From JACPDH01 sp041671505 (GTDB lineage Bacteria; Acidobacteriota; Thermoanaerobaculia; Gp7-AA8), in assembly GCA_041671505.1 (NCBI GenBank), contig JBAZBK010000002.1, forward strand, positions 62,001 through 126,000: a DNA stretch of 64,000 nucleotides. The letters are read 5' to 3'. Shown one piece after another: positions 27,728 to 35,805 of this stretch. A model generated the notes under the pieces. That model was not told where the DNA came from and made no database searches. It saw only the letters and a program-made list of their open reading frames with translations. The stretch's first letter is position 1. Every line of letters starts with the position of its first letter. The translations under genes were made by a program, and so were the position numbers.

Positions 27728-27937
27728 TCAACTCACGCCGGAGCTCGCGCCTCCGAGAAGGCCGCGAAGACCCGTTCTGGCGAGGCTCGCGCCGCCGAGC
27801 GCGAGGACGGCCCCGACGAGTTGGGCAAACCCGAAACGGACTCTCTCCCGCGTCCGGGCGAGGCTCGACAGTGACAGCTCGGTAGCCGAGCTGTCAGCGA
27901 GGTGCTCCGCGACGACCGTAGCGTCGCGGACGAACAT
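27728..27937 (-). CDS. Possible small membrane protein
   Basis: A 69-residue frame starts 14 bases after the HACL2-like gene stop. AAAGGAGA precedes the ATG, though only two bases away. The C-terminal half is hydrophobic with small residues (FGFAQLVGAVLALGGASLAR) and could form one membrane helix. No homologue is recognised. It could equally be a chance frame in a decaying region. Confidence 0.3.
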   Translation of the reverse strand: MFVRDATVVAEHLADSSATELSLSSLARTRERVRFGFAQLVGAVLALGGASLARTGLRGLLGGASSGVS

Positions 27938-27950
27938 GTCTCCTTTGCAG

Positions 27951-29675
27951 CTACATCGAGATCGAGCCCTTGCGGAAGTCGCTCGCGCCGAGAATCGCGT
28001 TGACGAGAACCGGCCGTCCGGCGGCGGCCAGCTTCTTCGCACGCTCGAGAATCGCGGGAACCCGCTCCGTCGTCTCTACGATGAGTCCCGCCGCTCCGAA
28101 GCCCTCGGCGACGCGGTGATAGTCGGTACGCGAGAGAACGGTTCCGACGTCGTCGCCGAGAATCTCGACCTGATCGCGGGCGATCTGCGACCAGCCCGCG
28201 TCGTTGCCGACGACGGCGATGACGCCGATCCCGTGCCTGACGAACGTGTCGAGCTCTACGAGGCTGTAGCCTGCAGCTCCGTCGCCGAAGAGAACCCATA
28301 CCTCTGCTTCGGGCCGCGCGAGCTTCGCGCCGAGGGCGAAGCCGGCGCCGACACCGAGGGTGCCGAAGGCTCCCGGGTCGAGCCAGGTAAGCGGTCCGGT
28401 GGGGCTGATGGTGTACGCCGCCGTCGCGACGAAGTCACCGCCGTCGCCGACGACGATCGCGCCCGGAGAGAGCCGGCTGTCGAGCACGCGGAGGAGCGCG
28501 ATCGGGTTCACCTCTCCGGAAGGCTGTGTCGCTCCGCCATCGATCTCGAGCTCGCGTGCAGAATCGCGTTCGCGCAGCGCCTCGCGCCAGGCGTTCCACC
28601 GATCGTGGCCGCGAGCACGCTCGGAAAGCTGAACTAGAAACGTGCCCGGGTCGGCGAGCACTCCGACTGTCGGCCGGCGATTGCGGTTGAGATCGGTGCG
28701 GCTGAGGTTGGCCGAGATCAGCACCGCTCCTCGGCGGATGTGCCTGCCATAGTCGAGCCGGAAGTCGCACGGAACGCCGGCGAGCAGGACGAGATCGGCC
28801 TCCCTGAGGGCGAGCTGGCGCTTGTGGCGCATCTGGAGCGGATGGGCTCGGCCTAACAAGCCGCGCGCCATCCCCGAGAGGTAGACGGGAATGCCGAGCG
28901 CGCCGACGGAGTCCGCGAGGCGGACGATCTCGTCCGCGCGGAGCGTCGCCTGGCTGCCGATGACGAGCAGTGGTCGCTCGGCCTTCTGCAGCGCCGCGGC
29001 AGCGGCAGACAGCTCGCCTTCGCCAGGGAGGCGTGGCGCGACGGTGATCTTCGCGCTGACGACGGATTCACCCGCGCCGTGGAAGACGCGATCGAGATGA
29101 CGCCCGAGGTACCAGCTGACTGCTTTGTCTGCGAGCGTTCGTCCCTGAGACTTCATGCCGTACCACTCGCGAACCGTCGCCTCGTCGTAGAGGAGGTCGA
29201 CGGGAATCTCCACGAAGGTGGGTCCTGGGACCCCGCTCTGCGCCTCGCGGAACGCGCGCTCGAGCACGGGGACCAGATCACGCACGCGGGAGATCCGCCG
29301 CGCCCACTTGACCACCGGGCGCATCAGCGAAAGCTGGTCGATGTCCTGCAGCGCACCGCGTCCGCGGAGCACCGTCGGCGCCGCTCCGCCGATGAGGACG
29401 AGCGGTGACTGCGCCATCTGCGCGTTCTTGATTGCAGTGATCGTGTTCGTCACGCCGGGCCCGGCCGTGACGGCGGCCACGCCCGGTCTGCCCGTGAGGC
29501 GCGCCATGGCATCGGCCGCGAAAACGGCCGTCGCCTCGTGTCGCGTGTCGACGACGCGGATGCCGAGCCGCTTCGCCGCGACGAGGATCGGCGAGATGTG
29601 CCCGCCGCAGAGGGTGAACAGGTGATCGACGCCCTGCGCGCGAAGCACGTCGCCTACCATGTCACCGCCACGCAT
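27951..29675 (-). CDS. Thiamine-diphosphate-dependent lyase, ILVBL/HACL2-like (acetolactate synthase superfamily)
   Basis: ATG 29675 has GAGGAGA five bases upstream and starts the conserved MRGGDMVGDVLRAQGVDHLF. The 574-residue protein has the N-terminal Pyr domain with catalytic Glu47 (VVDTRHEATAVFAADAMARL). The central domain includes GMARGLLGRAHPLQMRHKR. The C-terminal PP domain has WLDPGAFGTLGVGAGFALGA and GDGAAGY...VVGNDAGW, which binds Mg-TDP. From memory of the family, these stretches, and the DFRxGSI end, are closer to vertebrate ILVBL (HACL2, 2-hydroxyacyl-CoA lyase) than to IlvB. Expected reaction: 2-hydroxyacyl-CoA to a fatty aldehyde plus formyl-CoA. The neighbouring CoA ligase fits that. 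Acetolactate synthase activity is less likely, as no IlvN is nearby. Confidence 0.82.
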   Translation of the reverse strand: MRGGDMVGDVLRAQGVDHLFTLCGGHISPILVAAKRLGIRVVDTRHEATAVFAADAMARLTGRPGVAAVTAGPGVTNTITAIKNAQMAQSPLVLIGGAAPTVLRGRGALQDIDQLSLMRPVVKWARRISRVRDLVPVLERAFREAQSGVPGPTFVEIPVDLLYDEATVREWYGMKSQGRTLADKAVSWYLGRHLDRVFHGAGESVVSAKITVAPRLPGEGELSAAAAALQKAERPLLVIGSQATLRADEIVRLADSVGALGIPVYLSGMARGLLGRAHPLQMRHKRQLALREADLVLLAGVPCDFRLDYGRHIRRGAVLISANLSRTDLNRNRRPTVGVLADPGTFLVQLSERARGHDRWNAWREALRERDSARELEIDGGATQPSGEVNPIALLRVLDSRLSPGAIVVGDGGDFVATAAYTISPTGPLTWLDPGAFGTLGVGAGFALGAKLARPEAEVWVLFGDGAAGYSLVELDTFVRHGIGVIAVVGNDAGWSQIARDQVEILGDDVGTVLSRTDYHRVAEGFGAAGLIVETTERVPAILERAKKLAAAGRPVLVNAILGASDFRKGSISM

Positions 29676-29872
29676 CGGATTCTCCTCTCGCTTGCCTCGA
29701 CCGCTCAACCCGTTCGCAATCGAGCGAAAGAGCGGAGGCGGAGGGGGGCAGAGCTTCTCTCTTCGTTTCGCACTCCCGACTTGGGCCGCGAACGGCAACC
29801 AATTTACCACTCGTAGATCATTGCCGTGAGCATGGGCGGCGGGCGGTCCCTCTCCGAAGAGCGAAGCTCTGA
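29676..29872. other. Upstream region of the HACL2-like gene
   Basis: About 200 bases with no gene. It should carry the promoter of the lyase gene on the minus strand; I could not identify clear promoter elements. Confidence 0.35.
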
Positions 29873-30316
29873 TACCCATCGCCGATCGCGCCCGAGGTTG
29901 CCCGCCACCAGGACTTCGTCGCGATCGCGCGGAAGGGACACCCTCGCATCGACGGGCGCATCACCAGGAAGCAACTCGAGGAGGAGCGGCACGTGGCCTA
30001 CATCGAGAGCGGCGGCATCCGGCAGGTGCCGCTGATCCAGGACAGCGCCGTGGGCCTCGCATGGCGCAGCGACGTCGAGATCGGCAACGTGCTCGCAATC
30101 CCCTCCGTCGTCTGCCAGACCGACCTGGTCGCAGTCACGATCCGCGGGATCGCCGAGTTCTACGCGAAACGGCTCGGTTTGCAGGTCATGGAACTGCCTT
30201 TCAAAGTTCCAGCCGTGCCGATCCACGCCATCTGGCACAAGTCGCGCGAGCGCGACCCGGCCCACGCCTGGCTGCGGACAGGGCTGAAGGCGCTGATGGC
30301 CCGGGCGAGGCCGTGA
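29873..30316 (+). pseudogene. 5'-truncated LysR-type regulator (C-terminal half only)
   Basis: The frame from 29873 has no start codon after an in-frame TGA at 29870 and encodes only an effector-binding half. FVAIARKGHPRIDGRIT, then VLAIPSVVCQTDLVAVTI, ELPFKVPAVPIHAIWHKSRE and RDPAHAWLR match the last 145 residues of LysR regulators such as LeuO/NodD-type proteins. The DNA-binding domain is absent. A GTG at 29993 could start a shorter peptide, but it would still lack the HTH, so I treat this as a relic. Confidence 0.8.
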
Positions 30317-30324
30317 GGCGCCTC

Positions 30325-30391
30325 GGTGGGTCACAGCGCAAGTATTGAGTTAAGCCATTCCTTAACTAAATACCTGAGCTGTGACCCCACC
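30325..30391. repeat. Long hairpin repeat, GGTGGGTCACAGC ... GCTGTGACCCCACC
   Basis: Outer arms 30325-30337 and 30378-30391 pair almost perfectly, and inner arms 30342-30354 and 30361-30373 pair at 12 of 13 positions, giving an extended hairpin with a six-base loop. The outer arm matches the repeat at 4038-4108. It separates the LysR relic from the MFS gene and looks like a REP-type element. Confidence 0.65.
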
Positions 30392-30427
30392 GTCTCCACC
30401 GGGGAATAGCATCGCCGCCGCAACGCC

Positions 30428-31681
30428 TTGAAGGCGCGAGTGGGCACGAGTCACGATTCCTACGCCGCGCTGCGCATCGCGCCCTTCCGATCGCTCATCA
30501 TCAACCGCTTCTGCCTCACGCTCGCGATGCAGATTCAGGCGGTCGTCGTCGGCTGGCAGGTCTACGAGCGGACGCACGACCCGCTCGCGCTCGGATTCAT
30601 CGGTCTCGCCGAGGCGCTGCCGTTCATCGGCTTCGCGCTCTACGCGGGACACGTTGCAGACCGGCAGGACCGCAGGCGCATCGCCCTCGTGTCGCACGGC
30701 GCGCTGCTGCTCTGCGCGCTGGCGCTGTTCGCGATCTCGCTGGAGCCGGAGGCGTTCGCTCCCGGCGCCGTCTGGCCGATCTACCTGGTGATCTTTGCGA
30801 GCGGAATCGCGCGCAGCTTCACCTCCCCCGCCATCATCGCGTTCAGCGCGCAGCTCGTTCCACGAGAGCTCTACGGGAACGCGATCGCCTGGCGCACGTC
30901 GACCTGGCAGATCGGCGCCGTGGCCGGCCCCGCCGCGGGCGGATTGCTCTACGGCTTCGGGAGCGCGCGCCTCGCGTACGGCGTGGACGCAGCACTCATC
31001 GCTCTCTCGATCGCGTTCCTCTGGAGCATCTCACCGGTCGCCCGAAGCGCCGCGACGAAGGTGCTGTCGATCGGCGACAGCCTCACGAGCGGCCTCCGCT
31101 TCGTCTTCGGGCAGAAGCTCGTCCTCGGTGCGATGACGCTCGATCTCTTCTCCGTGCTCTTCGGCGGCGCCGTCGCCCTCCTCCCGATCTTCGCCTCCGA
31201 CATCCTGAAGGTCGGCCCGCAGGGGCTCGGCATCCTGCGTGCGGCGCCTGCGATGGGCTCTGCGCTCATGGGGCTCTGGCTCGCGCATCGCGCGCCGTTC
31301 AAGCGCGCGGGCGCGGCGCTGTTCGTCTGCGTCGCGCTCTTCGGCATGAGCATGATCGGCTTCGCGCTTTCGCGAAGCTTTCTCCTCTCGATCGTCCTCC
31401 TCGCGTTCAGCGGCATGGTCGACAACGTCAGCATCGTCGTCCGGTCGACGCTACTTCAGGTCCTCACGCCGGAAGACATGCTCGGACGAGTGGCCGCCGT
31501 GAACCAGATCTTCATCGGCTCGTCGAACGAGATCGGCGCGTTCGAGTCAGGCGTTGCCGCGAAGTTCCTCGGGACGGTCCCTTCGGTCGTTTTCGGCGGC
31601 GTGATGACGCTGATGGTCGTCGCCGTCACCGCGTGGCGGATACCGGAGTTGCTGCGGTTGCGCGAGATACGCAACGAGTGA
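30428..31681 (+). CDS. MFS transporter (EntS-like, MFS_3 type)
   Basis: The 417-residue protein has twelve predicted membrane helices. The loop-2 signature GHVADRQDRRRIAL lies near 76-89 and a related segment ALMGLWLAHRAPFKRAG near 280. VYERTHDPLALGFIGLAEALPFI at the start is typical of the enterobactin-exporter-like MFS_3 family, which exports small molecules. No siderophore gene is present, so the substrate is open. The first usable start is TTG 30428; GTG 30440 is an alternative, and neither has a strong ribosome binding site. Confidence 0.85.
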   Translation: MKARVGTSHDSYAALRIAPFRSLIINRFCLTLAMQIQAVVVGWQVYERTHDPLALGFIGLAEALPFIGFALYAGHVADRQDRRRIALVSHGALLLCALALFAISLEPEAFAPGAVWPIYLVIFASGIARSFTSPAIIAFSAQLVPRELYGNAIAWRTSTWQIGAVAGPAAGGLLYGFGSARLAYGVDAALIALSIAFLWSISPVARSAATKVLSIGDSLTSGLRFVFGQKLVLGAMTLDLFSVLFGGAVALLPIFASDILKVGPQGLGILRAAPAMGSALMGLWLAHRAPFKRAGAALFVCVALFGMSMIGFALSRSFLLSIVLLAFSGMVDNVSIVVRSTLLQVLTPEDMLGRVAAVNQIFIGSSNEIGAFESGVAAKFLGTVPSVVFGGVMTLMVVAVTAWRIPELLRLREIRNE

Positions 31682-31753
31682 GAGCCGGAGGCAGTGACTG
31701 CACCAGCACCTCCGCGTCCCGCGCGACCCACGCCGTCGCACGGTGGATTATGA

Positions 31754-31777
31754 TGGTCATGACCATGGTTATGACCA
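31754..31777. promoter_or_regulatory. Tandem palindromic operator of the Phd/VapC-type locus
   Basis: TGGTCATGACCA (31754-31765) is a perfect 12-bp palindrome followed directly by TGGTTATGACCA (31766-31777), which differs at one base. The pair ends 13 bases before the antitoxin ATG. Two adjacent palindromes are the expected binding site for two antitoxin dimers in autorepression. Confidence 0.7.
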
Positions 31778-31790
31778 CTTGAGGTCAGAG

Positions 31791-32075
31791 ATGAGAACGA
31801 TCACGGCATCCGAATTCAAGGCGAAGTGCCTGAAGCTCATGGACGAGGTCAACGCGACCGGAGAGCCGGTGCTCGTCACCAAGAACGGCAGGCCGGTAAG
31901 CAAGCTCGTTCCGGTCCGCGAGCGCAAGAGCCTCTTCGGGGTAATGGCCGGATGCGTCACCATGCACGGAGATCCCCTGGCACCGGTCGGGGAGAACTGG
32001 GAGGCGGAGAGTGATTCTGCTCGACACCCACGCGCTGGTGTGGCTCGTGGAAGGAAGCCCAAGGCTCGGAGCTAA
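31791..32075 (+). CDS. Phd/YefM family antitoxin
   Basis: The 94-residue protein starts at the ATG after GAGGTCAGAG. It begins MRTITASEFKAKCLKLMDEV and continues TGEPVLVTKNGRPVSKLVPV, the standard Phd/YefM fold. The usual family member ends shortly after GENWEAE. Here the frame continues 65 bases into the toxin gene, adding a basic tail of about 21 residues (ending GRKPKARS). The toxin start lies within this frame. The extension may come from a lost stop codon; it may alter toxin binding. Confidence 0.85.
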   Translation: MRTITASEFKAKCLKLMDEVNATGEPVLVTKNGRPVSKLVPVRERKSLFGVMAGCVTMHGDPLAPVGENWEAESDSARHPRAGVARGRKPKARS

Positions 32076-32412
32076 GGCGAAGGCTCGTTGTGAGCGGGCT
32101 TCGACCGACGGAAACCTCGCCGCGTCAGCGGTCACGTTCTGGGAGTTGGCGACGCTCTCGAAGCGTGGGCGTGTGACATTCGGCAAGTCGATGGAGACGT
32201 GGCGCGACGACCTGCTCGCCGCCGGACTCGTCGAGCTTCCGGTCACGGGCGACATCGCGATCGTGGCGGGTCAGATCGGCGGGTTCGACGGCGATCCCGC
32301 CGATCGACTCATCGTTGCATCGGCGATTCGCACCGGAGCGACGCTGGTGACGGCAGACGCCCGGATTCTCGACTGGTCGGGTGTGCTCAAGCGGGCAGAC
32401 GCCGGCCGGTAG
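32011..32412 (+). CDS. PIN-domain toxin (VapC-like)
   Basis: GTG 32011 follows GGAGGCGGAGA and lies inside the antitoxin frame, so the two are translationally coupled. The 133-residue product is a PIN domain with the acidic residues Asp5 (LLDTHALVW), Glu45 (TFWELATL), Asp98 (DPADRLIVASA) and Asp116 (TADARI) in place. These coordinate Mg for RNA cleavage. Pairing of a Phd-type antitoxin with a PIN toxin is a known VapBC variant. Confidence 0.88.
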   Translation: MILLDTHALVWLVEGSPRLGAKAKARCERASTDGNLAASAVTFWELATLSKRGRVTFGKSMETWRDDLLAAGLVELPVTGDIAIVAGQIGGFDGDPADRLIVASAIRTGATLVTADARILDWSGVLKRADAGR

Positions 32413-32441
32413 CCCGCCGGTGGGACGGACCGCGCGTCGCC

Positions 32442-34052
32442 TCACCCCGCCGTGATGCTCTTCGCGATGAAGTCCATGTCGGCGAGCCGCCCCGCCTGCA
32501 TCGCGATCGCACCCGGCAGATCGGCTGCGGCGCTGAGCTCCTCCATCGCCGCCGCATCGAGCAGCCCCGACGCACTGAAGAGCTTCAGGATGCGCGACGG
32601 AACCGCGAACGCTACCTCGCTCGCCCAGACGCGCGCCTGCGCCTGAAGGAGCGCGTCTTTCGACGGTCCCGCCGCGCGCACCAGAGCGACGGCCGTCTCG
32701 AGCTCCACCGCCGCGAGCGCACTCTCCATCAGGGCGTGCTGCTGGTGGCCTAACTTTTTGTGGAACAGGAGGCCGAACGCCGTCGACAGGAAGTGCGCCG
32801 TTTTCGCGACGGCCGGCCCGCCCGCGTCGGCAAACGGCTCGACCGCGTCGGCCATCGCCGCGTAGAAGCGCCCCTTGCTCCTGACGCTCTCGCGCATCCG
32901 GTAGACGCCAATGATGTTCTGCAGGATCTCCGAGGTTCCCTCGTAGATGCGGAGAATGCGCGCGTCGCGGCGGATCTTCTCGACCTCGTACTCGACGCAG
33001 TAGCCGTAACCGCCGAGCGCCTGGACCGCGTTGTCGGCCGCGACGTTCCCCGCCTCGGTCGCGAAGAGCTTCGCGATCGCGCCCTCGGTCTGGCGGTCGT
33101 GGTCGCCCGAGTCGAGCAGGTCGGCGACGTACTCGATGTAGGCGCGCGCCGCGGCCATCCGAACGCTGTCGGGCACGAGGAGCTTGTGCGTGAATCCCTG
33201 CTTCTCGGAGAGGAGCGTTCCCATCTGATGGCGCTGCTTCGAATAGGCGATCGCCTTCCTCAGCGCCGCGGTGCCCGCGCCGAGACCGAACGCCGCGACC
33301 ATGAGCCGTGTGAAACCGAACACCTTGTTCGCCTGCTTGAGCCCCTCGCCTTCCTTCTCGCCCACCAGCTGATCGGCCGGTATGACGACATCTTCGAGGA
33401 TGACCTGCGCCGTGTCGGAGAGGCGGATGCCGTGCTTGATCTCGTGCTTGCCCGCCGTGAGCCCTGCCACGCCGCGCTCGACGATGAAGAACGAGGGTCC
33501 GCCGGGCGCCTTTGCAAGCACCGTGTAGAGGTCCGCGATCGAGCCGTTGGAGATGAACTGCTTCACGCCGGTCAGCTTGTAGTGCGTCACGGTCCCGTCA
33601 GCGCCGGTGATCCGCTCGGCGAGCGTGTGGACGTTCTGGACTTCCGATCCCGCTTCCGGCTCGGTGACTGCATACGCGACGATGAGCCCCTCCCCCGCGA
33701 TGCGCGAGAGCCATCGCTCCTTCTGAGCTTCCGTACAGCCGACGCGGATCGGATCGGTGCCTAACGCGATCGCCATCATCGCCGTCGCCACCCCGAGGTC
33801 GATCTGCGCGAATTCGGAGGAGAGGCGGTAGATGTCGTAGGCGCCGCCACCCATCCCGCCGTACTCCGCCGGCAGGAACGGCAGATGCAGCCCCACCTCG
33901 GGGCCGAGCATCGCGCGCACGAGCTCGACCGGGCAGCTGTCCTTGTCGTCCAGGCTCAGGAGCCGCTCGAGCGGCATGTTGCGCGCCGCGAAGTCCTTGA
34001 GTGTGTCGATAACGAGTTCGAGGTCGCCTGTTTCGAGCCGTGCGAGCGTCAT
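32442..34052 (-). CDS. Acyl-CoA dehydrogenase
   Basis: The 536-residue protein has all domain signatures: LPAEYGGMGGGAYDIYRLSSE early, YAVTEPEAGSEVQN (FAD-binding), GVKQFISNGSIADLYTVLA, GLGAGTAALRKAIAYSKQR, and ALGGYGYCVEYEVEKI followed by RIYEGTSEI. The glutamate of that last motif (near residue 370) is the catalytic base. About 130 extra C-terminal residues form a helical tail, as in the larger acyl-CoA dehydrogenases. It is only distantly related to the enzyme at 12.3 kb. It converges on the toxin gene with a 29-base gap. Confidence 0.88.
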   Translation of the reverse strand: MTLARLETGDLELVIDTLKDFAARNMPLERLLSLDDKDSCPVELVRAMLGPEVGLHLPFLPAEYGGMGGGAYDIYRLSSEFAQIDLGVATAMMAIALGTDPIRVGCTEAQKERWLSRIAGEGLIVAYAVTEPEAGSEVQNVHTLAERITGADGTVTHYKLTGVKQFISNGSIADLYTVLAKAPGGPSFFIVERGVAGLTAGKHEIKHGIRLSDTAQVILEDVVIPADQLVGEKEGEGLKQANKVFGFTRLMVAAFGLGAGTAALRKAIAYSKQRHQMGTLLSEKQGFTHKLLVPDSVRMAAARAYIEYVADLLDSGDHDRQTEGAIAKLFATEAGNVAADNAVQALGGYGYCVEYEVEKIRRDARILRIYEGTSEILQNIIGVYRMRESVRSKGRFYAAMADAVEPFADAGGPAVAKTAHFLSTAFGLLFHKKLGHQQHALMESALAAVELETAVALVRAAGPSKDALLQAQARVWASEVAFAVPSRILKLFSASGLLDAAAMEELSAAADLPGAIAMQAGRLADMDFIAKSITAG

Positions 34053-34225
34053 CGCGCTCTCCCTTCGTGTTGCGTACGTCGGCGCCTGGCTTCAGCTCCG
34101 CGGCCGGGGCTGCCAGCGTCCGGTCACGAAGCGTACGCAGGGAGGACACGGAGGCGCGTGACGAACCACACACCTCGGTATGCGGTGGCGCGGGAGAGGG
34201 GGCTTCGCGCACGCCCGAAGGTGCC
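34053..34225. other. Intergenic region upstream of the acyl-CoA dehydrogenase
   Basis: About 170 bases with no gene. It should contain the acyl-CoA dehydrogenase promoter on the minus strand; none could be assigned. Confidence 0.35.
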
Positions 34226-34385
34226 GTCATCCCGACGACCGAGTCCCGCGACGCGGGACGAATGAGGAGGGATCTGGCAGGCTGGTACAGACGAAATCAC
34301 GTGCGGCAGAATCGTGCGCCACTGGCCAATCTGTACCAGCCTGCGAGATCCCTCCTCTCCCGCTTCGCGGGATCGTCGGGATGAC
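34226..34385. repeat. Large inverted repeat of the GTCATCC...GGATCT type
   Basis: Arms 34226-34290 and 34331-34385 are inverted copies. Each contains GTCATCCCGACGA, a small CCCGCG(A)AGCGGG-type hairpin, AGGAGGGATCT and the 3' part GGCTGGTACAG. The 40 bases between them are unique. Elements with GTCATCC...AGCGA...GGATCT are widespread intergenic repeats in several bacterial phyla; this pair seems to be the local version. It lies between an acyl-CoA dehydrogenase start and a gene relic. Confidence 0.75.
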
Positions 34386-34401
34386 AAACCGAACGATTGC
34401 C

Positions 34402-34687
34402 TCAGCCTGTGCACAACTCCGCAGTCGACAACACCTTCGCGAAGGTCCCGTTCAGCGCCGCGACGTAGGCGACCTGAACGGCTTCCGCCGGCACCTGCAC
34501 ACCTCCGAACGACAGCGCCTTCGTGCGCAGTGATGTGTTGAACGTGCAGCACGGGTAACCCGCGACGGCGGAACTCTGCAAGCAGCCGTGCCGCCTGTGC
34601 TCCTGCCTCGGTCGCCCCGACAAGCTCCATCCGTCCACCGGGGAAGTAGTCATTCTGAATGTCGACGATCAAGAGTGCCGTGGTCAT
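34402..34687 (-). pseudogene. Relic of an isochorismatase-family cysteine hydrolase
   Basis: From ATG 34687 one frame gives TALLIVDIQNDYFPGGRMEL and on to PVLHVQHITAHEGA, the N-terminal third of the family with its catalytic Asp. The frame then shifts to one that encodes VPAEAVQVAYVAALNGTFAK and ends after STAELCTG, the C-terminal helix of the same family. About 100 middle residues, including the catalytic cysteine region, are missing. This is a disrupted gene. Confidence 0.8.
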
Positions 34688-34721
34688 GCTGCCCTCCCGC
34701 ACAAAATCCGTGCTGAGTTTC

Positions 34722-35639
34722 TCATCCCTTCGACGCCGGAAGCTGCCCCGCGAACTGATGCTTCATCGAGTCGAAGACCCGCAGCACCTCGGAGACGGCG
34801 CGCGGCTGGTAGTCCGACTTCATGAGCACCCACCCGGTCTCGCGATAGATGCGCCCGCCGCGAAGGCGAGCCCACCCGAAGCGGCCGCTCTTCACTTCGT
34901 GCGCGATCGCGGCAAAGGGAATGATGGTTGCGCCGAGTCCGCTCGCCACCATCGTCTTGATGATCTCGACGTTCTCGGTCTCCATGATCACGTTCGACGG
35001 TACGCCTTCGCGAAGCAGGAACTCGTCGACGACCTTCCGTGTGTTCGAGCCGCTCTCGAAGAGGATGAGCGGCTGGCGTCCAAGGGCGCGCGCGTCGACG
35101 GTCCGCTCGCGCGTCAGCGGATTCTTCCCCGCCGTCACGACGACCATCTCCTCCTTGAGCACCGGGATGATCTCGAGGTCCGCCGCGATGATCGGCAGCG
35201 TCAGGAGCGCCAGTTCGATCTCGCGGTTGCGCAGCATCTGCAGCACGTTCGCGGTCGTCCCCGTCGTCACGCGCAGGTCGACCTCTTTGTACTGCGCGCG
35301 GAACTTCCGCAGCAGTTTCGGGAGGATGTAGAGGCAGACCGTCATGCCGCCGCCGATGCTCAGGAGCCCCCGCCGGAGCTCTTTCGTCTCGGAGATCTGC
35401 GAGACGACTTCCTGCATCTCCACCGCGATTCGGTTCGCCGCGGTCAGGAGCATCTCTCCCTCGCGCGTGAGAGTTACACCCCGTCCCGTGCGATGGAAGA
35501 GAAGCGTCCCGAGCTCTTCTTCGAGGAGCTTCAACTGACGGCTGACGGCCGACTGCGAAATGTGCAGCCGCTGCGCCGCCGCCGTGAAGGCGCCTTCTTC
35601 TGCCACCGTGCGGAACATGTCGAGTTGCCGGGTGTCCAT
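34722..35639 (-). CDS. LysR family transcriptional regulator
   Basis: ATG 35639 starts the conserved MDTRQLDMFRTVAEEGAFTA; a longer frame upstream is not conserved. The 305-residue protein has a complete HTH (AAQRLHISQSAVSRQLKLLE) and a full effector-binding domain, including SIGGGMTVCLYILPKLLRKF and ASGLGATIIPFAAIA. It belongs to the CbbR/CysB-like general group. The gene is divergent from the ammonium transporter gene across 166 bases, so it is the obvious candidate regulator of that nitrogen block; the effector is unknown. Confidence 0.9.
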   Translation of the reverse strand: MDTRQLDMFRTVAEEGAFTAAAQRLHISQSAVSRQLKLLEEELGTLLFHRTGRGVTLTREGEMLLTAANRIAVEMQEVVSQISETKELRRGLLSIGGGMTVCLYILPKLLRKFRAQYKEVDLRVTTGTTANVLQMLRNREIELALLTLPIIAADLEIIPVLKEEMVVVTAGKNPLTRERTVDARALGRQPLILFESGSNTRKVVDEFLLREGVPSNVIMETENVEIIKTMVASGLGATIIPFAAIAHEVKSGRFGWARLRGGRIYRETGWVLMKSDYQPRAVSEVLRVFDSMKHQFAGQLPASKG

Positions 35640-35641
35640 GC

Positions 35642-35709
35642 CATGCCATCCTATTCCCGCATGCCTCTTCACTCAAACATGCATTTCTCACCCATGCGCC
35701 AACTGCATG
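35642..35709. promoter_or_regulatory. Phased CATGC words in the lysR-amt divergent region
   Basis: CATGC occurs at 35642, 35660 and 35678, exactly 18 bases apart, then at 35693, with an inverted GCATG at 35705. A palindrome-like ATCGATTAATTGAT follows, fitting the LysR T-N11-A style. These are candidate regulator sites; no direct proof can be drawn from one copy. Confidence 0.35.
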
Positions 35710-35805
35710 GCTCGCATCGATTAATTGATCTGGACGGATGACGACCGTCCCTCGATACTCCCCTGCGACCGGCACCCACGCCTCGCCGCCGGAAGAGGAG
35801 AAGCC

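Noticed and set aside
25275..30316. Insertion sequence or prophage as the cause of the relics
   Set aside because: No transposase, integrase, target-site duplication or phage gene could be found; duplication and deletion explain the relics.
29804..30334. 176-residue minus-strand frame opposite the LysR relic
   Set aside because: It is antisense to a recognisable LysR domain and has no features of its own.
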